Shown here: piece after piece, positions 1 to 8,325 of the stretch
Layout: each line of letters opens with the position of its first letter
Position numbering within the stretch: position 1 is the stretch's first letter
Source of the DNA: Streptomyces sp. NRRL WC-3742
GTDB taxonomy: Bacteria; Actinomycetota; Actinomycetes; Streptomycetales; Streptomycetaceae
Assembly: GCF_000720635.1 (NCBI RefSeq)
Contig: NZ_JOCF01000075.1
Location: forward strand, 1-39,676
Direction: 5' to 3'
Length of the DNA: 39,676 nt
Translations under genes and position numbers: made by a program
Notes under the pieces: generated by a model
The model's database searches: none
Seen by the model: only the letters and a program-made list of their open reading frames with translations
Told to the model about the DNA's origin: nothing

Positions 1-72
1 CCGGAAGCTAAGCCTCGTAGCGCCGATGGTACTGCAGGGGGGACCCTGTGGGAGAGTAGGACGCCGCCGAAC
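1..72 (+). rRNA. rrf: 5S ribosomal RNA, 3' part
   Basis: The first 72 bases match the 3' part of an actinobacterial 5S rRNA: the helix with GCGCCGATGGTACTGCAGGG and the closing GGGAGAGTAGGACGCCGCCG are recognisable. The 5' part lies outside the window, so this is the end of an rRNA operon. The exact 3' end (about base 72) is by comparison with remembered Streptomyces 5S sequences. Confidence 0.93.
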
Positions 73-82
73 AATCATTGTG

Positions 83-118
83 AAGAACCCCCATCCGGAA
101 TCCGGATGGGGGTTCTTT
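83..118 (+). terminator. rRNA operon terminator
   Basis: A perfect inverted repeat of 17 bases per arm around a single central A starts with AAGAACCCCC and ends with GGGGGTTCTT, followed by one more T. It lies 10 bases after the 5S gene, where an rrn terminator is expected. Confidence 0.9.
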
Positions 119-172
119 GCGTTTCCCGAGGGTTCGTGTCTCCGGGGCGCCCGAAAAAATCTTGGCCGGTCG

Positions 173-199
173 TGTCGAGAACCCGTGGCCGGCTCCGTC
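173..199 (+). promoter_or_regulatory. Predicted ECF42 sigma-factor promoter
   Basis: TGTCGA at 173-178 and CGTC at 196-199 are separated by 17 bases. This is the form described for ECF42 target promoters in Streptomyces venezuelae (TGTCGA in the -35, CGA/TC in the -10; from memory of the literature). It would start transcription near 206, about 45 bases before the DGPF gene. The assignment is strengthened because the two genes behind it are a DGPF protein and an ECF42-type sigma factor. Confidence 0.7.
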
Positions 200-252
200 C
201 CAGGGGTGAGCGCGGCCACAATGGGTCGCACGAGCTCCGAAGGAGAAGCACG

Positions 253-660
253 ATGGCCAAGTACCTGCTGCTCAAGCACTACCGAGGCGCCCCGGCTGCG
301 GTCAACTGCGCGCCGATGGACCAGTGGACGCCGGAGGAGGTCACGGCGCACATCAAGTACATGCAGGACTTCGCGGCCCGGCTGGAGCAGACCGGCGAGT
401 TCGTCGACGGTCAGGCGGTCGCGCCCGAGGGGACGTGGGTCCGGTACGACGGCGAGGGTCGTCCGCCGGTCACCGACGGTCCGTTCGCCGAGACCAAGGA
501 CCTCATCGCGGGCTGGATGGTGATCGACGTCGACAGCTACGAGCGCGCCGTCGAACTGGCCGGGGAGCTGTCGGCCGCCCCGGGGGCCGGTGGCAAGCCG
601 ATCCACGAGTGGCTGGAGCTGCGGCCGTTCCTGGCCATGCCGCCGACCATCACGGAGTGA
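253..660 (+). CDS. YciI/DGPF-family protein linked to ECF42
   Basis: This 135-residue protein is a single YciI-like (DGPF) domain with the family signature DGPFAETKD near residues 75-83. YciI folds are ferredoxin-like and were proposed to be small enzymes, but the reaction of this subgroup is unknown. The ATG at 253 is chosen because GAAGGAG lies 8-14 bases upstream and the domain begins at once (MAKYLLLKHY). The gene is followed directly by a sigma-factor gene with a TPR-rich C terminus; DGPF genes beside ECF42 sigma factors are a known conserved pair. It is probably transcribed from the TGTCGA-N17-CGTC promoter just upstream and is therefore a likely regulon member of its neighbour. The protein looks intact. 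Confidence 0.9.
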   Translation: MAKYLLLKHYRGAPAAVNCAPMDQWTPEEVTAHIKYMQDFAARLEQTGEFVDGQAVAPEGTWVRYDGEGRPPVTDGPFAETKDLIAGWMVIDVDSYERAVELAGELSAAPGAGGKPIHEWLELRPFLAMPPTITE

Positions 661-668
661 CCTCCCCG

Positions 669-1814
669 ATGAACGAGGCCCTGATCCGGAGCCTCACCCC
701 GAGTGTGCTGGGTGTCCTCGTCCGCCGCGGAGCCGACTTCGCGGCGGCCGAGGACGCCATGCAGGAGGCGCTGGTCGAGGCGGTCCGCGTCTGGGGGAGC
801 GATCCGCCACGGGATCCGAAGGGCTGGCTGGTCACCGTCGCCTGGCGGAAGTTCCTCGACGCGACCAGGGCGGACAGCGCCCGGCGCATCCGGGAGGACA
901 CAGTCGACCAGGAGCCGGCGCCCGGCCCGGCGGCTTCGGTGGACGACACCCTGCAGCTCTACTTCCTGTGCGCCCACCCGTCGTTGACGCCGTCGTCCGC
1001 GGTCGCGCTCACCCTGCGAGCGCTCGGCGGGCTGACCACCCGGCAGATCGCCCGGGCCTACCTGGTGCCCGAGGCGACCATGGCGCAGCGGATCAGCCGG
1101 GCCAAGCGGACCGTCTCGGCGGTCCGCCTCGATCAGCCGGGCGACGTCGCCACCGTGCTGCGGGTGCTCTACCTGGTGTTCAACGAGGGCTACTCCGGGG
1201 ACGTCGACCTCGCCGCCGAGGCGATCCGGCTGACCCGGCAGCTGGCGGCGGCGATCGACCACCCCGAGGTGGCGGGGCTGTTGGCACTGATGCTGCTGCA
1301 CCACGCCCGGCGGGCCGGCCGGACCGGGCCCGACGGCAGCCTGGTGCCGCTCGCGGAGCAGGACCGGCGTCGCTGGGACACCGGGCTGATCGCGGAGGGC
1401 GTCGGGGTCCTGCAGGCGGCCCTGGCCCGGGACCGGCTGGGCGAGTTCCAGGCCCAGGCGGCCATCGCGGCGCTGCACGCCGACGCGCCCACCGCAGGGG
1501 AGACCGACTGGGTGCAGATCGTCGAGTGGTACGACGAGTTGGTGCGGCTGACGGACAGTCCGGTGGTGCGGCTGAACCGCGCGGTGGCGGTCGGTGAGGC
1601 GGACGGGCCGCGGGCCGGCCTGGCGGCACTGGGGGAACTGGACGAGGCGCTGCCCCGGTACGCGGCCGCCGCGGCGTACCTCCACGAGCGTGACGGGGAC
1701 TTGGCGGTGGCGGCCCGGCTGTACGCCGAGGCGGCCCGCCGGGCGTCCAACCTTGCCGAGCGCGACCATCTGACGCGCCAGGCGGCCCGGCTCAACGCCC
1801 GCCGTGACGCCTGA
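669..1814 (+). CDS. ECF42-group RNA polymerase sigma factor with TPR extension
   Basis: A 381-residue sigma-70-family protein. The first about 180 residues hold sigma2 (ADFAAAEDAMQEALVEA, with WLVTVAWRKFLD) and sigma4 (LTTRQIARAYLVPEATMAQR). The roughly 200 residues behind them are helical and TPR-like (DUF6596 type), the hallmark of group ECF42, which has no cognate anti-sigma factor and is thought to be controlled through this C-terminal domain. It follows the DGPF gene by 8 bases. A GTG at 657 would give a 4-base GTGA overlap and four extra residues and is a real alternative; the ATG at 669 was chosen because GGAG sits 11 bases before it. The pair is probably autoregulated from the promoter at 173-199. 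Confidence 0.9.
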   Translation: MNEALIRSLTPSVLGVLVRRGADFAAAEDAMQEALVEAVRVWGSDPPRDPKGWLVTVAWRKFLDATRADSARRIREDTVDQEPAPGPAASVDDTLQLYFLCAHPSLTPSSAVALTLRALGGLTTRQIARAYLVPEATMAQRISRAKRTVSAVRLDQPGDVATVLRVLYLVFNEGYSGDVDLAAEAIRLTRQLAAAIDHPEVAGLLALMLLHHARRAGRTGPDGSLVPLAEQDRRRWDTGLIAEGVGVLQAALARDRLGEFQAQAAIAALHADAPTAGETDWVQIVEWYDELVRLTDSPVVRLNRAVAVGEADGPRAGLAALGELDEALPRYAAAAAYLHERDGDLAVAARLYAEAARRASNLAERDHLTRQAARLNARRDA

Positions 1815-1823
1815 TCCGGAGGC

Positions 1824-1857
1824 AGCCGGGCGAAGCCGGTTCGGAGACGGCCCGGCT
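1824..1857. terminator. Possible bidirectional hairpin between converging genes
   Basis: AGCCGGGC (1824-1831) and GCCCGGCT (1850-1857) form an 8-base stem with an 18-base loop, in the short gap between the ends of the sigma-factor and DUF58 genes. There is no T run. It is weak and is supported mainly by its position. Confidence 0.35.
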
Positions 1858-3167
1858 CAGAGCCGACCGGCGGCCTTGAGCGCCAGGTAGGCGTCCGCGA
1901 GTGCCGGGGCGATCTGGGCGGGCGGGGCGTCGAGGACGGTGACGCCGTGGCGGGAGAGCCGGTCGGCGGTGGCGCGGCGGTCGGCGCGGGTCTGTTCGGC
2001 GGCGGCGGCGCCGTAGACGGCCTCGAGGGTGCCGCGGCCGGCGGCCATGACGTCCAGCTGGGGGTCGGCGACGGAGGCGATGACGACCTCGTGGCGCTTG
2101 GTCAGCAGCGGCAGCAGGGGCCGCAGGCCGTCCTCGACGGGGGCGGCGTCGAGGCCCGTGAGCAGGACGACCAGCGAGCGGTGCGGCGCCATCTTGAGCG
2201 AGGTGGAGACGAGCGAGCGCATGTCGGTCTCGTGGAGGGCGGGTTCCAGCAGGGCCATCGCGTTGGTGAAGGCGGGCAGGATCTCGCCGGGGGAGGTGCC
2301 GGCGACGGAGATGCGCTTGCGGGTGTCGTGGGCGAGCAGGTCGACGCGGTCGCCGGCGCGGGTGGCGAGGGCGGCGAGCAGCAGGGCGGCGTCGAGGGCG
2401 GCGTCGAGGCGGGGGGCGTCGCCGACGCGGCCGGCGGAGGTGCGGCCGGTGTCGAGGACGATGAGGATGTGCCGGTCGCGTTCGGGGCGCCAGGTGCGGA
2501 CGGCGACGGTGTTGCGGCGGGCGCTGGCGCGCCAGTCGATGGAGCGGACGTCGTCGCCGGGCAGGTACTCGCGCAGGGAGTCGAACTCGGTGCCCTGGCC
2601 GCGGGTCAGCAGCGAGGTGCGGCCGTCGAGTTCGCGCAGCCGGGCGAGCCGGGAGGGCAGGTGCTTGCGGCTCGTGAAGGGCGGCAGCGCGCGGACCGTC
2701 CAGGGCAGGAGGTGGGAGCCCTGGCGGCCTGCGAGGCCGAGGGGGCCGAGGGAGCGGATCGTCACCTTCTGGGCGTGGTGGTCGCCGCGGCGGGTCGGGG
2801 TGAGGAGGGTGATCGCCCGGCGCCGTTCTCCGCCGGGGACGTCCAGGGTGTGCCGGGAGTTGGCGCGGTCGGTGCCGGGCCGCCAGGCGGAGGGGGCCCA
2901 GGCGTCGCGGACGCGGCCGCGCAGCAGGCGCCCGGAGGGGTTGGTGACGGTCAGTTCGACCGAGGCGGGTTCACCGAGGCGGACGGCGGTGTCGCCGCCG
3001 CGCCCGAGCCGCAGGGTGCGGACGGGCGCGGCGAGCACCAGGTCGACGATGACGCCGATCAGTACCGCGCCGGTGACGAGGCCGATCCCGGTCCAGGACG
3101 GCAGGAGCAGGCCCACGACGAGCGCGCCGAGCGCGGCGAGCAGGGCGGTTCGCCCGGTGAGGGCCAT
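1857..3167 (-). CDS. DUF58 domain-containing membrane protein
   Basis: A 436-residue protein with two N-terminal membrane segments (about residues 8-25 and 28-47), a beta-rich middle part, and the DUF58 signature at about 190-216 (GQGTEFDSLREYLPGDDVRS then IDWRASAR). A von Willebrand A-like part follows, with a partial metal site (LDTGRTS, 238-244). DUF58 proteins occur beside MoxR ATPases, where the pair is thought to act as chaperone and metal-binding partner; the substrate is unknown. AAGGAG lies 11 bases before the ATG. It is the last gene of the minus-strand row and is separated from moxR by 91 bases carrying 12-base tandem repeats. Confidence 0.9.
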   Translation of the reverse strand: MALTGRTALLAALGALVVGLLLPSWTGIGLVTGAVLIGVIVDLVLAAPVRTLRLGRGGDTAVRLGEPASVELTVTNPSGRLLRGRVRDAWAPSAWRPGTDRANSRHTLDVPGGERRRAITLLTPTRRGDHHAQKVTIRSLGPLGLAGRQGSHLLPWTVRALPPFTSRKHLPSRLARLRELDGRTSLLTRGQGTEFDSLREYLPGDDVRSIDWRASARRNTVAVRTWRPERDRHILIVLDTGRTSAGRVGDAPRLDAALDAALLLAALATRAGDRVDLLAHDTRKRISVAGTSPGEILPAFTNAMALLEPALHETDMRSLVSTSLKMAPHRSLVVLLTGLDAAPVEDGLRPLLPLLTKRHEVVIASVADPQLDVMAAGRGTLEAVYGAAAAEQTRADRRATADRLSRHGVTVLDAPPAQIAPALADAYLALKAAGRL

Positions 3168-3184
3168 GCGGGTGCGCTCCTTTT

Positions 3185-3232
3185 GGACTCAGGCAGGGAC
3201 TCAGGAAGGGACTCGGTGAGGGACCCAGGAAG
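3185..3232. repeat. Four 12-base degenerate tandem repeats
   Basis: Four head-to-tail units, GGACTCAGGCAG, GGACTCAGGAAG, GGACTCGGTGAG and GGACCCAGGAAG, fill most of the 91-base gap between the MoxR and DUF58 genes. In the minus-strand mRNA they lie just before the DUF58 ribosome binding site. No function is evident. Confidence 0.85.
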
Positions 3233-3258
3233 GGGAGGGGATCAACCGGCCGGGGAGG

Positions 3259-4292
<1,034 letters not shown>

Positions 4293-4296
<4 letters not shown>

Positions 4297-5519
4297 GGGT
4301 TCCGTACCTGCCTTTCGAGGGCGTCGAGGTCGTCGGCGAGTCGCAGCAGTGCGGCGTCGTCGATGGGGGGCGGGCCGTACAGCAGGGCCCGGACGTCCCC
4401 GGGGGGCTGCTCGGGGCGGCGGTCGCTGATCGCCGCGCAGAGTGCGTCGGGGTCGGGTGCCCCGGCCCGGAGCGGGACGCCGAGGGCGGGGGCGAGGCGG
4501 TGGGCGGCGGCGCGGCGCAGGGCTTCGGCGGCGCGGCCGTGGGCCTTGGCGCGCCGGTAGAGCCGGGCGCGGCCTTCGGTGGTCTCGGCGGCGCGGACGA
4601 CCACGGGCAGGTCCTCGCTGACGACGGGCCCGAGGCGGCGGCCGCGCCAGAGGGCGGCCAGGAGGGCGGCGACGAAGAGCTGGAGGAAGGCCCAGTTCCA
4701 GCCCTTGGGGAAGTAGTCGGTGAGGGTCTTGTCGTGGGTGCCCGCGGGGGCCGGGAGGCTGTAGTCGGGCAGGTGCCAGGCGAGGTTGGGCTGGGAGCCG
4801 AGCAGGCCGAGGGCGAGCGAGGCGTTGCCGACGACGGGGAGTTCGCCGTTCTGCAGGAGGACGCCGCTGCCGAGGACGATCACGTCGCGGTCGCCGTTGT
4901 CGAGCGGGAGGCGGACGAGGGCGTAGCCGTAGCCGCGCTTGTAGCAGCCCTCGCCGCGGCTGCCGCTGGTGTAGAGCATGCCGCCCATCTCGGCGTCGCC
5001 GGCGCGGACGGCCTCCGGCAGGTTGCACCGGGGGGTGCTGTCGGCGACCCGGGCGTAGGCGAGGTCGCCGCGCTCGTCGGACATCCGGATGCCGGGGGCC
5101 AGGATGTCGAGGGCCGCGGCGCCGGGGGCGATGAGCACCAGCCGGGTGTGCCCGGCCGCGGCGATGGAGTGCAGCTGGGCGGGCGGGACGAGGTCGGGCT
5201 GGGGCAGGACGAGGGTGTCCTTGCCGCCCGTGACGGTGATGGGCTCGGTGGTGGTGGAGACCTTCACGCCCTGCTGTTCGAGCACCGCGTACGCGGCGTG
5301 GGCGCCGTCGCGTTCGTAGGAGCGCGGGTCGATCTGCGGGTACTGGCGGTCGTCGCCGATGGAGACGACGGTGACGGCGCCGACCAGGACGACGGCGAGG
5401 AAGGCCAGGTACCAGCGGGCGCGGCGCAGCAGGGCGCGTCCGGTGAGGGTGAGGCTGGTCGGGGCGGGGCCGGTGGGCCGCTCGGCGTCCGGGGCCGGGG
5501 CGGGGGCGGTGGTCGTCAT
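4293..5519 (-). CDS. DUF4350 domain-containing membrane protein
   Basis: A 408-residue protein with one membrane segment at about 36-54, a long extracytoplasmic part of the DUF4350 type (DPRSYERDGAHAAYAVLEQQ onward), a second membrane segment at about 275-291, and a roughly 115-residue cytoplasmic tail. DUF4350 proteins sit almost always with MoxR and DUF4129 genes; the role is unknown, though the fold is glutamine-amidotransferase-like. Both ends overlap neighbours by four bases (ATGA at the start with DUF4129, GTGA at the end with moxR), so the row is clearly one translational unit. Two Cys (165 and 192) lie in the presumed outer part and could form a disulphide. Confidence 0.88.
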
Positions 5520-6190
5520 GCGGCCTCTCCCGCGGTGGTGGCGTGGGTCGGCCGGGTCCGTTCCAGCTTCCGGTCGAGGTCGTGCAGGAGCTCGTACGCG
5601 GCCCGGTCGGCGGTGCGGTCGCCGTAGGCGACGTCGTCGAAGGTGCGGGCGGCGGCGGTGAGGGCCTCGGCGTGTTCGGGCAGGGAGCGGCCGGCTTCGG
5701 CGGCGGCCTCGTCGGCGGTGCGGCCGGGGCGGCCGTCGAGGAGGGTGCGCTCCTCCAGGGAGCGGACGAGGGCGCGCATCTGCTCGAGGACGGCTTCGTC
5801 CCAGCGGCCGGCGGCGGCGTGGGCGGCGGCCTCGGCGCGGTGCTGGTCGGCGGTGCGGGGGCCTTCGGCGCCGAAGACCTCGGGGGTGGTGCGGGCGGCC
5901 CGGCCGGGGGCGCCGAGGCGCCACCAGAGCGCGGCGCCGATCAGCAGGGCGACGATCACGAAGAACACCAGGCCCGTGGTTCCGGAGGCGCCGCCGCTGC
6001 TGCCGATGCTGTCGAGGGCGCTGGTGATGTGGTCGTTGATCCAGTCCAGGGCCCGTTCGACGACCGACGGGTCGTTCTGGTGGTACTTCGCGTTGAGCAG
6101 TTCCTCGCGGGCGGCGTCGCGTGCCGGATCGCGCGGGAGCGTGACCGGTGCGCCGCTCGCCAGGAGCAGCCCGTCCCCCCAGGTGGCCAT
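5516..6190 (-). CDS. DUF4129 domain-containing membrane protein
   Basis: A 224-residue protein: an N-terminal part with a conserved REELLNAKYHQND segment (residues 29-40), one membrane helix at about 72-90, and a C-terminal cytoplasmic DUF4129 domain (EVFGAEGPRTADQHRAEA onward). DUF4129 is often fused to transglutaminase-like proteins or found with MoxR/DUF58; its function is unknown. The ATG at 6190 is five bases after the stop of the upstream membrane protein, with GGGAG 10 bases before it. Its TGA overlaps the ATG of the DUF4350 gene. Confidence 0.85.
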   Translation of the reverse strand: MATWGDGLLLASGAPVTLPRDPARDAAREELLNAKYHQNDPSVVERALDWINDHITSALDSIGSSGGASGTTGLVFFVIVALLIGAALWWRLGAPGRAARTTPEVFGAEGPRTADQHRAEAAAHAAAGRWDEAVLEQMRALVRSLEERTLLDGRPGRTADEAAAEAGRSLPEHAEALTAAARTFDDVAYGDRTADRAAYELLHDLDRKLERTRPTHATTAGEAA

Positions 6191-6195
6191 CCGGC

Positions 6196-7359
6196 TCAGA
6201 CTCCCGTGGGGGGCTGGTCGCCCCAGCCGGTGCCGCCGTACTCGGGCAGGCCGGCGGCGCGGGCGAGTTCGATGTCCAGGGCTTCGCGGCGGATGCGCTG
6301 GTCGACGTAGATCAGGACGCCGAGGGTGCCCAGGAACGGGATGGTGAGGGTGGAGGAGATGATCCCGGAGATGGCGCTGATGACCAGGACCGCGGTGCTC
6401 TGGTTGACCGTGCCGTCGAAGGACATCTGGCGGTGCAGGTCGAGGAAGCCGAGGGCCATGCCGGCGACGGTGAACGGCATCGCGATGATCATGGCGAAGA
6501 CCAGCGACATCACGTAGGCGAGCAGGCTGATGCCCAGGACGCGCCACCAGGAGCCGCGCACCAGGCGGGCGGAGCGGGAGAGGGCGGCCGAGACGCCCTG
6601 CTTCTCCAGCATCAGCGCCGGGGCGGCCAGGCTGTAGCGGACCCAGAGCCACAGGGCGACGGGCGCGGAGGCGAGGCCGAGCAGGAAGAGCAGGGCGGTG
6701 ACGCCGCCCGAGCCCTCGTACAGGGCCAGGGGCAGGAAGCCGAGGACGAGCACGCCGCCGGACATCAGGGTGGTGAGCAGGGTGACGCCGATCAGCTGCG
6801 GGAGCCGGGGGCGGGCCTCGCGCCAGGCGTCCCCGACGGTCACCGGGCGGCCGAGGACGGCGCGGCTGACGACGATGGTGAGCAGCGCGGTGGCGAGCGC
6901 GTTGAGCAGCACCGCCAGCGGGATGCTCGCGGCGAACTGCGCCATCTGCGTGCCGCTGCCGGTCTTGCCGTCGATCAGCAGTCGGACGCCGACGCGCCCG
7001 GCCTGCTCGATCACGGCGATGCCGAGGGCGAGGGACAGGGTGGTGCGCCAGTGCCGGCGGACGGTGGTGACGGCGCCGTCGAGCAGTTCGCCGACGCCGA
7101 GCGGGCGCAGCGGGATGACGCCGGGCCGGGGGCTGTGCTGCTCCTGGCCGTACGGGCCGTGGCCGCCGGGCTGTCCCCAGCCGGGCCGGCCGTACGGGGC
7201 CTGCTGTCCGTGCTGGGCGTTCCAGCCGGGGGCCTGCGGGGTGGTCTGGGGCGGCGCCGACGGCCCGGGCACGGTTGCGGGTGCGTCGGCCGTGGGCCGG
7301 ACGCCGTCGCGGGGCGGCTCGGACGAGCCGGGCGAGGCCCAGCCCGGGGTGTCGGTCAT
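6196..7359 (-). CDS. Polytopic membrane protein, GDPD-membrane-domain-like
   Basis: A 387-residue protein. The first about 90 residues are Pro/Gly/Gln-rich and probably disordered; about six hydrophobic helices follow (for example IPLAVLLNALATALLTIVVS and LGISLLAYVMSLVFAMIIA). The arrangement, starting with IPLRPLGVGELLDGAV, resembles the actinobacterial family annotated as glycerophosphoryl diester phosphodiesterase membrane domain; no catalytic GDPD domain is present, so enzymatic activity is not implied. The ATG at 7359 has GAGGAGCAG just upstream. It is the first gene of the MoxR row and is divergent from mtrA, with 287 bases of shared upstream region. Confidence 0.8.
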   Translation of the reverse strand: MTDTPGWASPGSSEPPRDGVRPTADAPATVPGPSAPPQTTPQAPGWNAQHGQQAPYGRPGWGQPGGHGPYGQEQHSPRPGVIPLRPLGVGELLDGAVTTVRRHWRTTLSLALGIAVIEQAGRVGVRLLIDGKTGSGTQMAQFAASIPLAVLLNALATALLTIVVSRAVLGRPVTVGDAWREARPRLPQLIGVTLLTTLMSGGVLVLGFLPLALYEGSGGVTALLFLLGLASAPVALWLWVRYSLAAPALMLEKQGVSAALSRSARLVRGSWWRVLGISLLAYVMSLVFAMIIAMPFTVAGMALGFLDLHRQMSFDGTVNQSTAVLVISAISGIISSTLTIPFLGTLGVLIYVDQRIRREALDIELARAAGLPEYGGTGWGDQPPTGV

Positions 7360-7616
7360 CACTGCTCCTCGGAGGGGCTGTTCGGGTGCGCTCGTGGGCG
7401 GTGTTCCGCCCGCGCGCAGCGCCCATCGTGCCATGGGGCTGTGACGGGCCCCACGGGTATCCGGCCCGATGATCGTCTCGGCGGGCTCGGAGGACCTCGC
7501 GGAGCGGGCGGCGGGCTGTTCGAAGGCGTCCCGACCGGGTGGAATCGCCCGGTATGGCCGAAATCCGCGGGCCTCGGAGTTGGCCGTTGTGGAGCAATGG
7601 CACTGCTGTGCGGCAG

Positions 7617-7622
7617 GTCACA
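7617..7622 (+). promoter_or_regulatory. Possible MtrA half-site upstream of mtrA
   Basis: GTCACA lies 25 bases before the mtrA start. It matches one half of the loose direct-repeat motif (GTCACAgcg) reported for mycobacterial MtrA, which would suggest autoregulation. Only one half-site is seen and a six-base match is weak. The rest of the 287-base divergent region (7360-7646) shows no clear -35/-10 pair to my eye. Confidence 0.25.
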
Positions 7623-7646
7623 ATCCGGTAATGAGAAGATGGACGC

Positions 7647-8324
7647 ATGAAGGGACGCGTCCTCGTCGTAGATGACGACTCCGCACTGGCCGAGATGCTC
7701 GGCATCGTGTTGCGTGGTGAGGGTTTTGAGCCGTTTTTCGTCGCGGATGGGGACAGGGCGCTAGCGGCGTTCCGGGAGACCAAGCCCGATCTGGTCCTGC
7801 TCGACCTGATGCTGCCCGGTCGGGACGGCATCGACGTGTGCCGCCAGATCCGGGCGGAGTCCGGTATTCCGATCGTCATGCTGACCGCGAAGACCGACAC
7901 GGTCGATGTCGTGGTGGGCCTGGAGTCCGGTGCGGACGACTACGTCACCAAGCCGTTCAAGCCCAAGGAACTGGTGGCGCGGGTGCGGGCCCGGCTGCGC
8001 CGCGCCGAGGAGCCGACGCCGGAGCAGCTGACCATCGGCGATCTGGTGATCGACGTGGCCGGCCACTCGGTCAAGCGCGACGGCCGGGGCATCCCGCTGA
8101 CGCCGCTGGAGTTCGACCTGCTGGTCGCCCTCGCCCGCAAGCCCTGGCAGGTGTTCACCCGCGAGGTGCTGCTGGAGCAGGTCTGGGGCTACCGGCACGC
8201 CGCCGACACCCGGCTGGTCAACGTGCACGTCCAGCGCCTGCGCTCCAAGATCGAGAAGGACCCGGAGCGCCCCGAGATCGTCGTGACCGTGCGTGGCGTC
8301 GGCTACAAGGCCGGGCCCAGCTGA
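7647..8324 (+). CDS. mtrA: Response regulator MtrA
   Basis: A 225-residue OmpR/PhoB-type response regulator. The receiver domain has the acidic pocket at residues 9-11, the phosphorylated Asp53 (LLDLMLPGRDG) and Lys102 (YVTKPF). The C-terminal winged helix spans about 130-222 (LTPLEFDLLVALARKP, then RGVGYK). With mtrB and lpqB following, the identity is secure: MtrA is the conserved actinobacterial regulator that in Streptomyces controls development, cell-wall and antibiotic genes. It begins with ATG at 7647; the stop is one base before the GTG of mtrB. Confidence 0.97.
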   Translation: MKGRVLVVDDDSALAEMLGIVLRGEGFEPFFVADGDRALAAFRETKPDLVLLDLMLPGRDGIDVCRQIRAESGIPIVMLTAKTDTVDVVVGLESGADDYVTKPFKPKELVARVRARLRRAEEPTPEQLTIGDLVIDVAGHSVKRDGRGIPLTPLEFDLLVALARKPWQVFTREVLLEQVWGYRHAADTRLVNVHVQRLRSKIEKDPERPEIVVTVRGVGYKAGPS

Positions 8325-8325
8325 C

